In this document: piece after piece, positions 56,591 to 64,000 of the stretch
Layout of the letters: each line of letters begins with the position of its first letter
Numbering within the stretch: the first letter of the stretch is position 1
Assembly: GCA_009922595.1 (NCBI GenBank)
Contig: RFVC01000009.1
Location: forward strand, 1 to 64,000
DNA length: 64,000 nucleotides
Direction: 5' to 3'
Source: Gammaproteobacteria bacterium
Lineage (GTDB): Bacteria; Pseudomonadota; Gammaproteobacteria; Pseudomonadales; Pseudohongiellaceae
Notes under the pieces: generated by a model
Told to the model about the DNA's origin: nothing
Database searches by the model: none
The model's input: the letters and a program-made list of their open reading frames with translations, nothing else
Translations under genes and position numbers: made by a program

Positions 56591-58765
56591 CTACTTATGT
56601 GGCTCACCCGTCTCTTCAGGCTCCTCTTCCTTTGGCTCGGGTGCCGGAGGTGGACCAAAGGCTGGCGGCGGATTTTCCTTAAGTTCATTGGCCAGACTGA
56701 CAACATAGGCACGAATCTCTTCGGCGTCCTCCTCGTTAAGAAATTCACTGAATGACACCATGCCATTGTTTTGCAGGGCACCATCTATGACGATGGCATT
56801 GAACAGGGCGCTGGTATTCAGGGCCGCTGCATAACGTAGGTCGGGGAACAGACTGCTGACCCGGCCATTATTGCCATGACAGCTGGCGCAGTGTTCGTTG
56901 TAATGGGTTTCACCCGCGGCCAACAATTGTTCATCGCCAAAGTTGGCAGGTGGATTCAGTTCCGGTGGCGTATAGGTAATCATCTCCGGCAATTCCTGAT
57001 CACCGCCCAGCCTGTAGACCAGCAACCTTGCATAATTGGGCGCCCAGTAGCCGCTCCTGAAGTTGCTCTGGCCACCTACTACAGCGATGTACTGTTCGCC
57101 CTCTATTTCGTAGCTGACTGCGCCACCGACGATGCCTGCCTGGGTCTCCGTGGACCAGACTTGCTCGCCATCATCAGCACGATAAGCAGAAAAAGTGGCA
57201 CCTGAAGCTTGAAATACAAGGTTGCCCGCGGTTGTCATTACACCTGCGCGGGCGCTACCCATACGTTGCTGCCATACCGGCTCCTTCGCTACCGGGTCCC
57301 AAGCCAGCAGATACGAACCGCTGCCTTCAAGCTCTGGAGCAGGCATCTGTGGACGCTTGCCCACATTAATAGAGAGAAGCTGGTTGCCCATCTTGGCTCC
57401 TGCCTCGGCAACCAGGGGGAAACTGCCGTAATTGGTCGGTACATACATCAGCCCGGTATCTGGATTGAATGCCATCGGGTGCCAGCTATGGGCACCACCC
57501 GCAGAAGGTACGACATGGAAGCCGCGGTCACCAAAGGCACCGTAGTTGGCTTCGGGATTAATCACCGGGCGAAAATTTTCATCAAAGCCCAACATCCAGT
57601 TTGCCGTCGGTACGTAAAGGTCAGCCGATAGCACTTCACCAGTGATCGTATCAATGACATAAAATACGCCATTCTTTGGGGCCTGCATCACAACATGGCG
57701 TTCCACGCCATCGATAACCAGGTCCGCAGTTACCAGTGACTGGGTGTTATCAAAATCCCAACTGTCCATTGGCGTGGCCTGGTAATGCCAGCGGTATTCA
57801 CCGGTATTGGCATCAAGAGCGACGATGGACGCTGTAAAGAGGTTGTCGCCCCCACCAGGGGAACGAATCTCGGCTGGCCAAGGAGCGCCGTTGCCGGTAC
57901 CGATAATGACGTGATCGCTGACCGGATCATAGATGATGGCATCCCACGGCGTACCGCCGCCACCAGTTTTCCACCACTCACCGTTCCAGGTGTCTGCGGC
58001 CCATTCCAGTTCCGGCTGTTCAAAACCCAGTTCCGGATTGCCAGGCACTGCCCACCAGCGCCACAGCTCTTTTCCATTTTCCGCATCGTAAGCGGCCAGG
58101 TAGCCACGCATGTGGAACTCCGACCCTGCCTCGCCGATGAAAATGCGACCGTTGGCGATGCGCGGTGCTCCGGTTATAGAAAGCTGCTTCTCACGATCAG
58201 TCGCCTGCACTTCCCAGATCAACTCACCATTGACCGCATCAACCGCTACCAGGCGACCATCAAGGGTGCCCCAGATTACCTTGTCTTTCCAGAGTGCAAC
58301 GCCGCGATTAACGATGCCACAGCAAAGATTCACCGCCCATTCGCCTGGGACCTTTGGGTCATATTTCCAGAGAGTTTCGCCACTGGCAGCATCAAAGGCA
58401 TAGACCTTGCTCCAGGGGGCAGATACGTAAATCCGACCATCAGCGACAACAGGTGTGGTTTCATAACTACCACCACGTTCAGCAAGGTCGGCATACCAGG
58501 CCAGGCCAAGCTCGCCAATATTTTCTGCATTGACCTGATCAAGCGGACTATAGCGCTGCTCACTGTAATCACGCCCATAGGAAGCCCATTCACCGGCAGT
58601 TACATTGGCCGGGTCTACATCGGCAGAGGGCTCTGAAGCCACTAGATACGAATCGGCCTGGGTGACAACCGCACTGTCACCAGTAGTAGTCTCATCGCAG
58701 CCAGCTATAAATGCTAAAAAAACAAAGAAGAACATTCTGCCTACAAATAAAAATTCAAAGCGCAT
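56591..58765 (-). CDS. PQQ-dependent quinohemoprotein dehydrogenase, predicted lipoprotein
   Basis: A 724-residue protein. Lipobox FIAGC with Cys23, then an eight-bladed PQQ propeller with vicinal cysteines in NLCCGIV, repeated W-type motifs (GEYRWHYQATPMDSWDFD) and AVDAVNGELIWE. A C-terminal cytochrome c domain carries the heme site C626-A-S-C629-H630. The tail is Pro/Glu-rich. It resembles type II alcohol dehydrogenases, which oxidise alcohols in the periplasm and pass electrons through heme. Substrate unknown. No PQQ synthesis genes are in the window. Confidence 0.88.
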   Translation of the reverse strand: MRFEFLFVGRMFFFVFLAFIAGCDETTTGDSAVVTQADSYLVASEPSADVDPANVTAGEWASYGRDYSEQRYSPLDQVNAENIGELGLAWYADLAERGGSYETTPVVADGRIYVSAPWSKVYAFDAASGETLWKYDPKVPGEWAVNLCCGIVNRGVALWKDKVIWGTLDGRLVAVDAVNGELIWEVQATDREKQLSITGAPRIANGRIFIGEAGSEFHMRGYLAAYDAENGKELWRWWAVPGNPELGFEQPELEWAADTWNGEWWKTGGGGTPWDAIIYDPVSDHVIIGTGNGAPWPAEIRSPGGGDNLFTASIVALDANTGEYRWHYQATPMDSWDFDNTQSLVTADLVIDGVERHVVMQAPKNGVFYVIDTITGEVLSADLYVPTANWMLGFDENFRPVINPEANYGAFGDRGFHVVPSAGGAHSWHPMAFNPDTGLMYVPTNYGSFPLVAEAGAKMGNQLLSINVGKRPQMPAPELEGSGSYLLAWDPVAKEPVWQQRMGSARAGVMTTAGNLVFQASGATFSAYRADDGEQVWSTETQAGIVGGAVSYEIEGEQYIAVVGGQSNFRSGYWAPNYARLLVYRLGGDQELPEMITYTPPELNPPANFGDEQLLAAGETHYNEHCASCHGNNGRVSSLFPDLRYAAALNTSALFNAIVIDGALQNNGMVSFSEFLNEEDAEEIRAYVVSLANELKENPPPAFGPPPAPEPKEEEPEETGEPHK

Positions 58766-59173
58766 TATTGTTTCCCAAGAAAAAATTTAAGCTGCATCAC
58801 GGATGTTAGCATTAGTTTTAGTGTGTGACTTATTTTTAAAACGATAAAGCTTAAAGATATGACTCAATCCCTTTACCGTGGCCGGCAAGATAGCGGTGTC
58901 TGCAGTCTTTAGCGGACTTTTATTACTGGCAGGCGATGTTATTCTTAACGCCCTGGTGTTTAATGACAACATCATAAAAAGCCAAGATTACAGGCGTTAG
59001 CCGACAAGGGTCGCCGGCGCCGTTAATTCAAATATCTTTGGCCTAGTCATTTATTTTTTGAGTTTCTCTAGCCTAGGGAATTCTTGATTAAAGCGCAGCA
59101 ACTTAAAAATAATTAAATCTGCTTGTAACAACTTTTCATAAAATCTTAAATAACAACTGTAGGGAGATTCTTA
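58766..59173. other. 408-bp intergenic region, divergent promoters
   Basis: Separates the PQQ gene (minus) and the exported protein at 59174 (plus). AT-rich towards the right. GGGAG lies before the 59174 ATG. A 62-codon minus frame (58787-58975) directly upstream of the PQQ gene is basic and unlike any family I know; not called. No clear promoter hexamers. Confidence 0.5.
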
Positions 59174-60028
59174 ATGAAGATACCATTTATCAACATGCTC
59201 GCATTTGTCAGTGCGATCATGACACCTGTCTTGGCGATGGCTCAAAACAACCTTGATGACATCAGCTGCACCCGGGGCGGCCTGCAAAACGCAGTGGATC
59301 TTTATGTCGCGGCACAAGCCAGTGGCGATATATCAAATATGCCACTACCTTCTGGTATGGGGTACTGGGAAAACGAGCAGCGAATTGATATCAATTCTGG
59401 CCTGATCAACAAACCCATGCAGATTGACCACCATATGAGCCTGCTTGACCAGGATTCGTGCCAGACCTTTACTGAGGTTATAGTGAATGATGCCGAGGAA
59501 CCATACGTGCTAGGCACACGTATGCGGGTTAATCATGACAAGATCGCTGAAATTGAAATTGTGTGGACTACCACCGATTATTGGCTGTTTGATGCCGAGG
59601 CTTACCTGAATTATTCCTCCTCAGAAAACTGGGGTCCAATCCGCGCAGCAGAAAGAGCGTCGCGTGGTGAACTGGTATCAGCCGCTAATGCTTACCTGGA
59701 TGCATTCCTTGAAGGAAAGATTGACCTCGTGCCTTGGGGCTTTCCCTGTGTGCGTGTTGAAGGTGGCGCCTACACAGGCCGCGGTTCCCCCGATGACAGC
59801 TGTGAAGTGGGCGTGCCTGCGGGTGTAAATATCGCGAATCGCCGTTTTGTCGTGGACGAAGTAATTGGTTCAGTAGTGGTGTACTGCACCTTCGGTGCTG
59901 GCGGCCCCAACGGCGGAAGCGGCTCTGCCGATACGCACCTGTTCCGTGTTGAAAATGGAAGGCTGCGCTATGTGCATACACTGACCCACCTGTTGATGTC
60001 TGACTTCCAAGGCGGGGGTGCCGACTAG
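59174..60028 (+). CDS. Exported protein, possible DUF8021/NTF2-like
   Basis: A 284-residue protein with signal peptide ending at AMA-Q. Two halves: the first has DISCTRGGLQNAVDLYV, the second a SnoaL/NTF2-like segment (ANAYLDAFLEGKIDLVPWGFPCVRVEGG, then VVDEVIGSVVVYCTFGAG, then FRVENGRLRYVHTLTHLL) recalling DUF8021 proteins. Several cysteines could form disulfides. Function unknown; the family match is by eye only. Confidence 0.65.
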   Translation: MKIPFINMLAFVSAIMTPVLAMAQNNLDDISCTRGGLQNAVDLYVAAQASGDISNMPLPSGMGYWENEQRIDINSGLINKPMQIDHHMSLLDQDSCQTFTEVIVNDAEEPYVLGTRMRVNHDKIAEIEIVWTTTDYWLFDAEAYLNYSSSENWGPIRAAERASRGELVSAANAYLDAFLEGKIDLVPWGFPCVRVEGGAYTGRGSPDDSCEVGVPAGVNIANRRFVVDEVIGSVVVYCTFGAGGPNGGSGSADTHLFRVENGRLRYVHTLTHLLMSDFQGGGAD

Positions 60029-60054
60029 ACATCCGAGGCGGGTAACAAGACTGC

Positions 60055-60426
60055 ATGATTTTCATAATATACTTTTTCGCACTGTTACTGCTTCTCGCCG
60101 GCATAGTCATCCTTGCGAACCCTGACATCGTCATTAACCTGATCCAGAAAAATACCGAGAGCCCTGGTCTTTATGCCGGAGCGATCCTGGCCAGGCTTGG
60201 TCTCGGCATTATCCTAGTCATGATGGCCGGATTTTCACGATTTCCCCTGGCTGTGACGGTAATTGGCTGGCTCGCCATTGCTGCTGCCGCTGTATTCCTT
60301 TTTTTGGGCAAACGGCGCTTCCAGGCCATGATAAAAACCATCCTGGTGAAACTGAAACCCTGGGGGCGGGTTGGCGGTATCGCCTCCCTTGGCTTTGGCG
60401 GCTTCCTGCTGTATGCCTTTGTCTGA
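60055..60426 (+). CDS. Small membrane protein
   Basis: A 123-residue protein of about three to four hydrophobic helices separated by short basic loops (GKRRFQAMIKTILVKLKPWGR). No recognised family. Between the exported protein and a GNAT gene on the same strand, with short gaps, so co-transcription is possible. Confidence 0.6.
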   Translation: MIFIIYFFALLLLLAGIVILANPDIVINLIQKNTESPGLYAGAILARLGLGIILVMMAGFSRFPLAVTVIGWLAIAAAAVFLFLGKRRFQAMIKTILVKLKPWGRVGGIASLGFGGFLLYAFV

Positions 60427-60447
60427 GATTTTTGGTATGCGAAACCC

Positions 60448-60873
60448 ATGTTAGAAATCCAACTTGTTGATTACACGAAAGCCCGGGGCACCATCCACGA
60501 AATTCGCCACCAGGTTTTTACTCTGGAACAACATGTGGACTCGGAGCTGGATTTTGACGGGCAGGATGAAAATGCGTTCCAGGTAATCGCCTATGCTAAT
60601 AACAAACCGGCAGGTACCGGGCGTATGCTCAGTGACGGTCATATCGGACGAATAGCAGTTCTGGGCGGGTTCAGAAAGCTGGGGGCAGGCACGCTAATAG
60701 TGAATACCCTTATAGAACTGGCCCGCGAAAGAAAATTTTCGCGGGTATTCCTTGGCGCACAGGTCTTGGCCATGCCCTTTTACGAAAAGCTAGGATTCAC
60801 TGCCTACGGTGAAACCTACATGGAAGCCGGCATACTGCATATGCCAATGGAAATCGACCTAGAAACCCCTTAA
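60448..60873 (+). CDS. GNAT N-acetyltransferase (ElaA/YjcF type)
   Basis: A 141-residue protein: EIRHQVFTLEQHVDSELDFDGQDENA is the N-terminal hallmark of the YjcF/ElaA branch, then IGRIAVLGGFRKLGAGTLIV (acetyl-CoA loop) and AMPFYEKLGFTAYG. Acceptor unknown. Confidence 0.85.
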   Translation: MLEIQLVDYTKARGTIHEIRHQVFTLEQHVDSELDFDGQDENAFQVIAYANNKPAGTGRMLSDGHIGRIAVLGGFRKLGAGTLIVNTLIELARERKFSRVFLGAQVLAMPFYEKLGFTAYGETYMEAGILHMPMEIDLETP

Positions 60874-61194
60874 TTGCTAAACTTTTTGAATTTAATGATG
60901 ACCTGTTTTTACAGCCAGTTTACTTCTTCAGCTCAGACCGTAATACCCATTTGAAACTTTCACGGCACGAATTATCAGCTGGCAATAGTCTTCGATGAAG
61001 GTAAGGTGGTATCTGGGACGGGCTTTATCTTTAAGGCCTTGTCACTTATGAAAAATCTCAGTCGAAAGGCGCAGGTAAGGCCATGACCAGCCTCCTAAAA
61101 ACTTTCTATCCTACCGCTTACCACTTCGGTATTCCTGACGTATAAGGTTGAAGCTGCGGTATACTGCCGCCTCTATTTTTATGCTGGCCAATCT
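60874..61194. other. 321-bp intergenic region before the kinase gene
   Basis: No gene seen. TATACT at 61160-61165, 30 bases before the kinase ATG, is a possible -10 box, with a weak CTGACG element 19 bases upstream. Confidence 0.4.
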
Positions 61195-61698
61195 ATGTAT
61201 GAACATGACAAGAATCTTGTACTAATCGGGATGCCTGGTTCTGGCAAAAGCACCGTTGGCGTGCTTCTGGCCAAGTTAACGTCTCGAGACTTTGTTGATA
61301 CAGACGTAGTTATACAAGGCCACGAGCATCGATCGCTGCAGGATATCATCGATAATGACGGCTACCTAATGCTCCGCGACATAGAAGAGAAGTGGGTTTC
61401 AACACTAAATCTTGAAAACACCGTTATCTCTACTGGCGGCAGTGTTGTTTACAGCGAGAAAAGTATGACCAATCTCAGTAGCAATGGTCTCAATATTTTT
61501 CTTGATGTTAGCCTTGACACCCTCATGCAGCGCATTAATGACTACGATCAGCGTGGTATTGCCCGTCGCCCGAATCAGAGCTTTGAAGAATTATTTGAGG
61601 AACGATCAGCGCTCTATGAAAAGTATGCCGATATCACCATTGATGCAGACCAGTTAAGCCAGGATGAGGTATGTCATGAAATTCTCAAAAGGCTTTGA
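61195..61698 (+). CDS. Shikimate-kinase-like P-loop kinase
   Basis: A 167-residue protein with Walker A GMPGSGKST, FVDTDVVIQ (shikimate-binding Asp position), LRDIE, a modified second glycine loop STGGS (GGG in canonical AroK), and ERSALYEKYAD. The usual lid motif RPLL reads RRPNQ. Overall shikimate-kinase fold, but the altered loop and lid leave the substrate in doubt. It stands alone, not beside aroB. Confidence 0.75.
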   Translation: MYEHDKNLVLIGMPGSGKSTVGVLLAKLTSRDFVDTDVVIQGHEHRSLQDIIDNDGYLMLRDIEEKWVSTLNLENTVISTGGSVVYSEKSMTNLSSNGLNIFLDVSLDTLMQRINDYDQRGIARRPNQSFEELFEERSALYEKYADITIDADQLSQDEVCHEILKRL

Positions 61699-61826
61699 CC
61701 GAACTGCATTGCGCATGACTTGAAGAGAATCAATCCTCTATGAATTTTGTCTATATTTTAAGAACTAGCTGATTGTATTCATCGTATCTACGGGCCTGAA
61801 TCTACCTATTTTCACCGGAGCAAACC

Positions 61827-63287
61827 ATGGCACATTTCCCCGATACACGAGCTTTCACAGGCATTCTTAACATGCTGCGTTTCGAGGGCGATATCCTAGA
61901 TTGCGAGGTGGAGGGTGAGATTCCTTCTCAGCTGAGCGGCACATTTCATCGCGTTCACCCCGATCAACAGTTCCCACCAATTTTAGATGATGACCAGTTT
62001 TTTAACGGCGACGGGATGATTTCGCTCTTTCGTTTTCGCAACGGCAAGGTGGATTTCAAGCAACGCTATGCACAGACTGACAAGTGGAAGCTGGAGCGCG
62101 AAGCAGGCAAGGCCCTTTTTGGCGCTTACCGCAATCCACTTACGGATGATCCCTCCGTAAAGGGCCAGATTCGCGGCACTGCTAACACCACACCAATGGT
62201 TCATGCCGGTAAACTCTTTGCAATGAAGGAAGACAGTCCACCCCTGCTTATGGACCCGTTAACGCTTGAAACCTTCGGCTTTACTGATTTTGACGGAAAG
62301 ATGAAAAGTGAAACCTTCTGCGCCCACCCCAAAATCGATCCCATAACCGGAAACATGATTGCATTCAGCTACGGCGCCAGAGGACTTTGCACCAAGGAGT
62401 GCACATACATGGAAGTGAGTCCAACCGGCGAGCTCCTGAAGGAAGTCTGGTTTGACGTACCCTATACCTGCATGCTGCATGACTTTGGTGCTACCGAGGA
62501 TTACGTGGTGTTTCATATCATTCCCATTATCTGCAACTGGGAAAGGGTCGAGAAGCGTATGCCTTATTTTGGCTTTGACACTACGCTGCCAATTTATCTT
62601 GGCGTGCTACCAAGAGATGGCGAGGGCAAAGATATGAAATGGTTTAAAGGCCCAAACCTTTTCTGTTCGCACGTCATGAACGCATTCAACGAAGGTTCAA
62701 AAATCTTTTTCGATGTCCCTGTCGCCAAAAACAACATGTTTCCTTTCTTTCCCGACGTGCACGGGGCTGCATACAAGCCTGAAGAGGCACAGTCCCGTAT
62801 GACAAGATGGACTGTTGATTACAATAGCAAGGACGAAGACTTTGAGAGCATGCAGAAAATGACCGATATGGTCGGTGAGTTTCCACGCATTGATGACCGC
62901 TATGTCACACAACAGCATGACTATGGCTGGCTTCTTGTCACGGATCCAACACTTCAGTTCAATGGACCTGGAGGTCGCGCCTCCGGCCTGATGATTAACA
63001 AGCTCGGCTATATGGATTTTCTAACCGGCAAACAATCAGAATGGTGGGCCGGCCCGGACTGCGTCATACAGGAACCCTGTTTTATACCAAGGTCTCCTGA
63101 TGCGCCGCAGGGTGATGGCTACCTGATCGCGCTGGTAGACGACATCATCAACAACTATTCAAAACTCGCTATCTTTGAAGCCCAGGCAATTGAGGAAGGG
63201 CCTATTGGTTCGGTAAATCTCCCCTTCCGCCTCAGGCAGGGTCTTCATGGAAACTGGGCGGATGAGCGTAAACTCAGTATTCCCTGA
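61827..63287 (+). CDS. Carotenoid cleavage oxygenase (RPE65/lignostilbene dioxygenase family)
   Basis: A 486-residue seven-bladed propeller enzyme. The four iron-ligand histidines are in expected contexts: H167 (FCAHPKID), H218 (CMLHDFG), H282 (FCSHVMNAF) and H474 (GLHGNWAD). It cleaves a C=C bond of a carotenoid or stilbene with O2. No signal peptide. Two bases before the GNAT gene, so one operon. Substrate unknown. Confidence 0.92.
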   Translation: MAHFPDTRAFTGILNMLRFEGDILDCEVEGEIPSQLSGTFHRVHPDQQFPPILDDDQFFNGDGMISLFRFRNGKVDFKQRYAQTDKWKLEREAGKALFGAYRNPLTDDPSVKGQIRGTANTTPMVHAGKLFAMKEDSPPLLMDPLTLETFGFTDFDGKMKSETFCAHPKIDPITGNMIAFSYGARGLCTKECTYMEVSPTGELLKEVWFDVPYTCMLHDFGATEDYVVFHIIPIICNWERVEKRMPYFGFDTTLPIYLGVLPRDGEGKDMKWFKGPNLFCSHVMNAFNEGSKIFFDVPVAKNNMFPFFPDVHGAAYKPEEAQSRMTRWTVDYNSKDEDFESMQKMTDMVGEFPRIDDRYVTQQHDYGWLLVTDPTLQFNGPGGRASGLMINKLGYMDFLTGKQSEWWAGPDCVIQEPCFIPRSPDAPQGDGYLIALVDDIINNYSKLAIFEAQAIEEGPIGSVNLPFRLRQGLHGNWADERKLSIP

Positions 63288-63289
63288 TC

Positions 63290-63862
63290 ATGGCTTCAGA
63301 AGAAGTGACATACCGGCCGGCAGAAAAACAGGATGCCCGCCGGATTGCTGAACTCTATTCCATCGCCTCTGATGGTATTTCAGACTATATCTGGTCCAAA
63401 ATGGCCGAGCCCGGTGACAACTTACTGGATATCGGGCAGCAGCGGCATGAAAGAAAGAACACTGCCTTCAGCTATGAAAATTGTACAGTGGCTGAAGCTA
63501 ACAACACGGTGGTTGCCGTTCTACTGGCCTATGAAATGCTTGAGGACGATTACATCGAGGAAGACCCTGTCCTGAAACCGTTCTGGCTGCTCGAGGAAAC
63601 TAATAGCTTTTACATCGCCGGCATTGCCGTGGATGAAGCATGGCGCCAAAAAGGTATCGCGCGAGCTCTGATGGATCAGGCTGAGGACCGGTGCCGTCAA
63701 TCAGGATTCGACAAACTTTCGCTGATCGTTTTCGAAGCTAACAAGGTGGCCCATGATTTTTACCTGCGACTAGGTTACGTGGAGATAATGCGCAAGACGA
63801 TTGTTGATCACCCTAAGATTTACTATACAGGCGATGCCCTGCTGCTGGTGAAATCCCTCTAG
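63290..63862 (+). CDS. GNAT N-acetyltransferase
   Basis: A 190-residue protein. TYRPAEKQDARRIAELY, the acetyl-CoA segment FYIAGIAVDEAWRQKGIARALM and VFEANKVAHDFYLRLGYVE are classic GNAT motifs. Coupled to the carotenoid oxygenase. Acceptor unknown. Confidence 0.88.
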   Translation: MASEEVTYRPAEKQDARRIAELYSIASDGISDYIWSKMAEPGDNLLDIGQQRHERKNTAFSYENCTVAEANNTVVAVLLAYEMLEDDYIEEDPVLKPFWLLEETNSFYIAGIAVDEAWRQKGIARALMDQAEDRCRQSGFDKLSLIVFEANKVAHDFYLRLGYVEIMRKTIVDHPKIYYTGDALLLVKSL

Positions 63863-63967
63863 GGGCATTCCTGGCCCAACACGCTTGTTTTCTGATTTGT
63901 CTGGGTTCATAGTTTAAACCCTGCCGCTTAACATCACTGCCAAATCGGCGAAACGAGAGAGAGCCTT

Positions 63968-64000
63968 ATGAGCAGACCCAAGCCACCGCTATTACTAGCA
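63968..64000 (+). CDS. Start of a gene cut by the window end
   Basis: ATG at 63968 after GAGAGAG; eleven codons (MSRPKPPLLLA) remain open to the end. The ribosome site is good, but too little is present to identify it. Confidence 0.4.
   Translation, partial: MSRPKPPLLLA

Noticed and set aside
58787-58975. 62-codon minus frame upstream of the PQQ gene
   Set aside because: Basic, low-complexity-like product with no support other than being open.

Overview
The window looks like the chromosome of a free-living, probably marine gammaproteobacterium close to Pseudomonadales (OMG/Cellvibrio-type relatives). From memory, many blocks follow Pseudomonas aeruginosa gene order: hemB, trxA, rho, ubiD; hemC-hemD-hemX-hemY divergent from argH; cyaY divergent from lptM-lysA-dapF-DUF484; gshB-tonB-algH-ruvX; yggS-proC-yggT-metX-metW-DUF4426-rdgB-hemW. 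A TonB receptor, many exported proteins of unknown function, a PQQ dehydrogenase and a carotenoid oxygenase fit an aquatic heterotroph. No CRISPR array, prophage, rRNA or transposase gene was seen.

Layout. (1) 1-7621: a small genomic island in a tRNA-Phe gene. The 3' end of the tRNA opens the window, and a perfect 45-bp copy of it closes the island at 7577-7621, followed by the tRNA's original terminator. The cargo is an O-methyltransferase, two exported DUF6152 proteins, a TonB-dependent receptor and a MarR regulator, bounded by two copies of a 97-bp MITE-like element. Related TTGTA/TACAA palindromes precede the cargo promoters, which suggests a self-contained MarR regulon. (2) 7.8-12.9 kb: five exported proteins, including a metallo-beta-lactamase-fold hydrolase and a split version of the same DUF6152 architecture that the island carries as fusions. 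(3) 12.9-24.5 kb: housekeeping genes cysQ, yrfG, hslR, gshA, dsbB, rsd/algQ, a membrane VTT-flavoprotein fusion, hemB, trxA, rho with a long structured leader, and ubiD. (4) 24.5-31 kb: hemCDXY, argH, mscS. (5) 31-40.3 kb: the cyaY/lptM-lysA-dapF-DUF484 core, interleaved with a sulfotransferase-like protein, a methyltransferase and a 1028-residue three-domain glycosyltransferase sitting where xerC is expected. (6) 40.4-52 kb: glutathione, TonB, PLP/proline, methionine, dITPase and HemW genes; a roughly 500-bp non-coding stretch lies where pyr and pilTU genes often occur. (7) 52-56.5 kb: argE, argA and an ilvD interrupted by a short internal deletion. (8) 56.6-64 kb: a PQQ quinohemoprotein lipoprotein, small exported or membrane proteins, two GNAT acetyltransferases, a divergent shikimate-kinase-like protein, a carotenoid oxygenase, and a gene start at the window edge.

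Working together: hemB, hemC and hemD cover consecutive tetrapyrrole steps. argE, argA and argH belong to arginine synthesis. metX and metW serve methionine. gshA and gshB make glutathione. The island and the adjacent exported-protein cluster share a domain family and probably handle an unknown small molecule taken up through the TonB receptor. The most novel parts are the tRNA-Phe island with its predicted regulon and the fused/split DUF6152 system.
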